Assembly (NCBI RefSeq): GCF_029213205.1
Contig: NZ_JARGNH010000002.1
Location: forward strand, 96,495-160,494
DNA: 64,000 nt
Reading direction: 5' to 3'
Origin: Pseudooceanicola sp.
GTDB lineage: Bacteria; Pseudomonadota; Alphaproteobacteria; Rhodobacterales; Rhodobacteraceae
The translations under genes were made by a program, and so were the position numbers. Within the stretch, counting starts at the first letter, position 1, and every line of letters starts with the position of its first letter. The notes under the pieces were generated by a model. The model had not been told where the DNA came from and did not search any database. It saw only the letters and a list, made by a program, of their open reading frames with translations. Below are positions 63,966 to 64,000 of this stretch, in pieces.

Positions 63966-64000
63966 ATGTGAACGAACTGGAAAAGCGGGGGGGGGCCGCC

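Overview
The window is GC-rich (clearly above 60%) and reads as a chromosome segment of a marine-type Rhodobacterales alphaproteobacterium (Rhodobacteraceae/Roseobacteraceae). The evidence is gene content and order: a dcw cell-wall cluster; a DUF1127 gene followed by CCUCCUCC-loop hairpins (the ccaF1-CcsR / 'cuckoo RNA' arrangement of Rhodobacter); a rhizobial/rhodobacterial-type glpD-S-T-P-Q-U-V operon; a DUF2849-nitrite/sulfite reductase-CysH-DUF934 operon; a fused sat-cysC gene; an Hsp20-DUF1150 pair; and groESL behind a CIRCE element. No tRNA, rRNA, CRISPR array or intact insertion sequence was recognised.

Layout. 0-8 kb (minus strand): mraZ-rsmH-ftsL-ftsI-murE-murF-mraY, with candidate MraZ boxes far upstream. 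8.6-9.7 kb: mrp/apbC. 9.9-10.5 kb: DUF1127 gene plus six CcsR-like hairpins, the last doubling as a terminator. 10.6-11.6 kb: zinc-free MDR reductase. 12-20 kb: glycerol operon, with an extra secreted triple-repeat gene between glpQ and glpU. 20-29 kb: phosphonate biosynthesis genes (PEP mutase with an N-terminal nucleotidyltransferase, phosphonopyruvate decarboxylase, class V aminotransferase) and a companion set of TPP enzyme, alcohol dehydrogenase, aminotransferase and FMN 2-hydroxy-acid oxidase. 29-33 kb: a decayed sugar ABC transporter locus with a truncated tyrosine recombinase joined to a permease fragment. 33-37 kb: IclR regulator and TAXI-type TRAP transporter. 37-39.3 kb: gene remnants (a 143-bp relic of a flavoprotein gene, a truncated GT87 gene), a small membrane protein and RluE. 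39.3-45 kb: Lrp regulator, cysteine/sulfate assimilation operon and ferredoxin-NADP reductase. 45-52 kb: chemoreceptor, UbiK, Lgt-MidA-PgeF, a 45-residue basic protein and a Hint-domain protein. 52-56 kb: Lrp, trxB, sat-cysC. 56-60 kb: glycosyltransferase, DUF1150-Hsp20, DUF465, purEK. 59.8-64 kb: PhnM, groESL and cspA.

How they fit together. Most of the window is core metabolism: peptidoglycan synthesis, glycerol uptake and oxidation, sulfate to sulfide (sat-cysC, APS-type CysH, siroheme, sulfite reductase, Fpr) and stress response. The 20-39 kb stretch is the flexible part. It carries phosphonate biosynthesis, two solute transport loci (one alive, one dead) and several broken genes. The items most worth a second look are the six-unit CcsR-like array, the pepM cluster with its fused nucleotidyltransferase, the CX13C triple-repeat protein inside the glp operon, the in-frame CysH-DUF934 fusion, the recombinase/permease chimera, and the shared CATATG motifs at the IclR and TRAP promoters.
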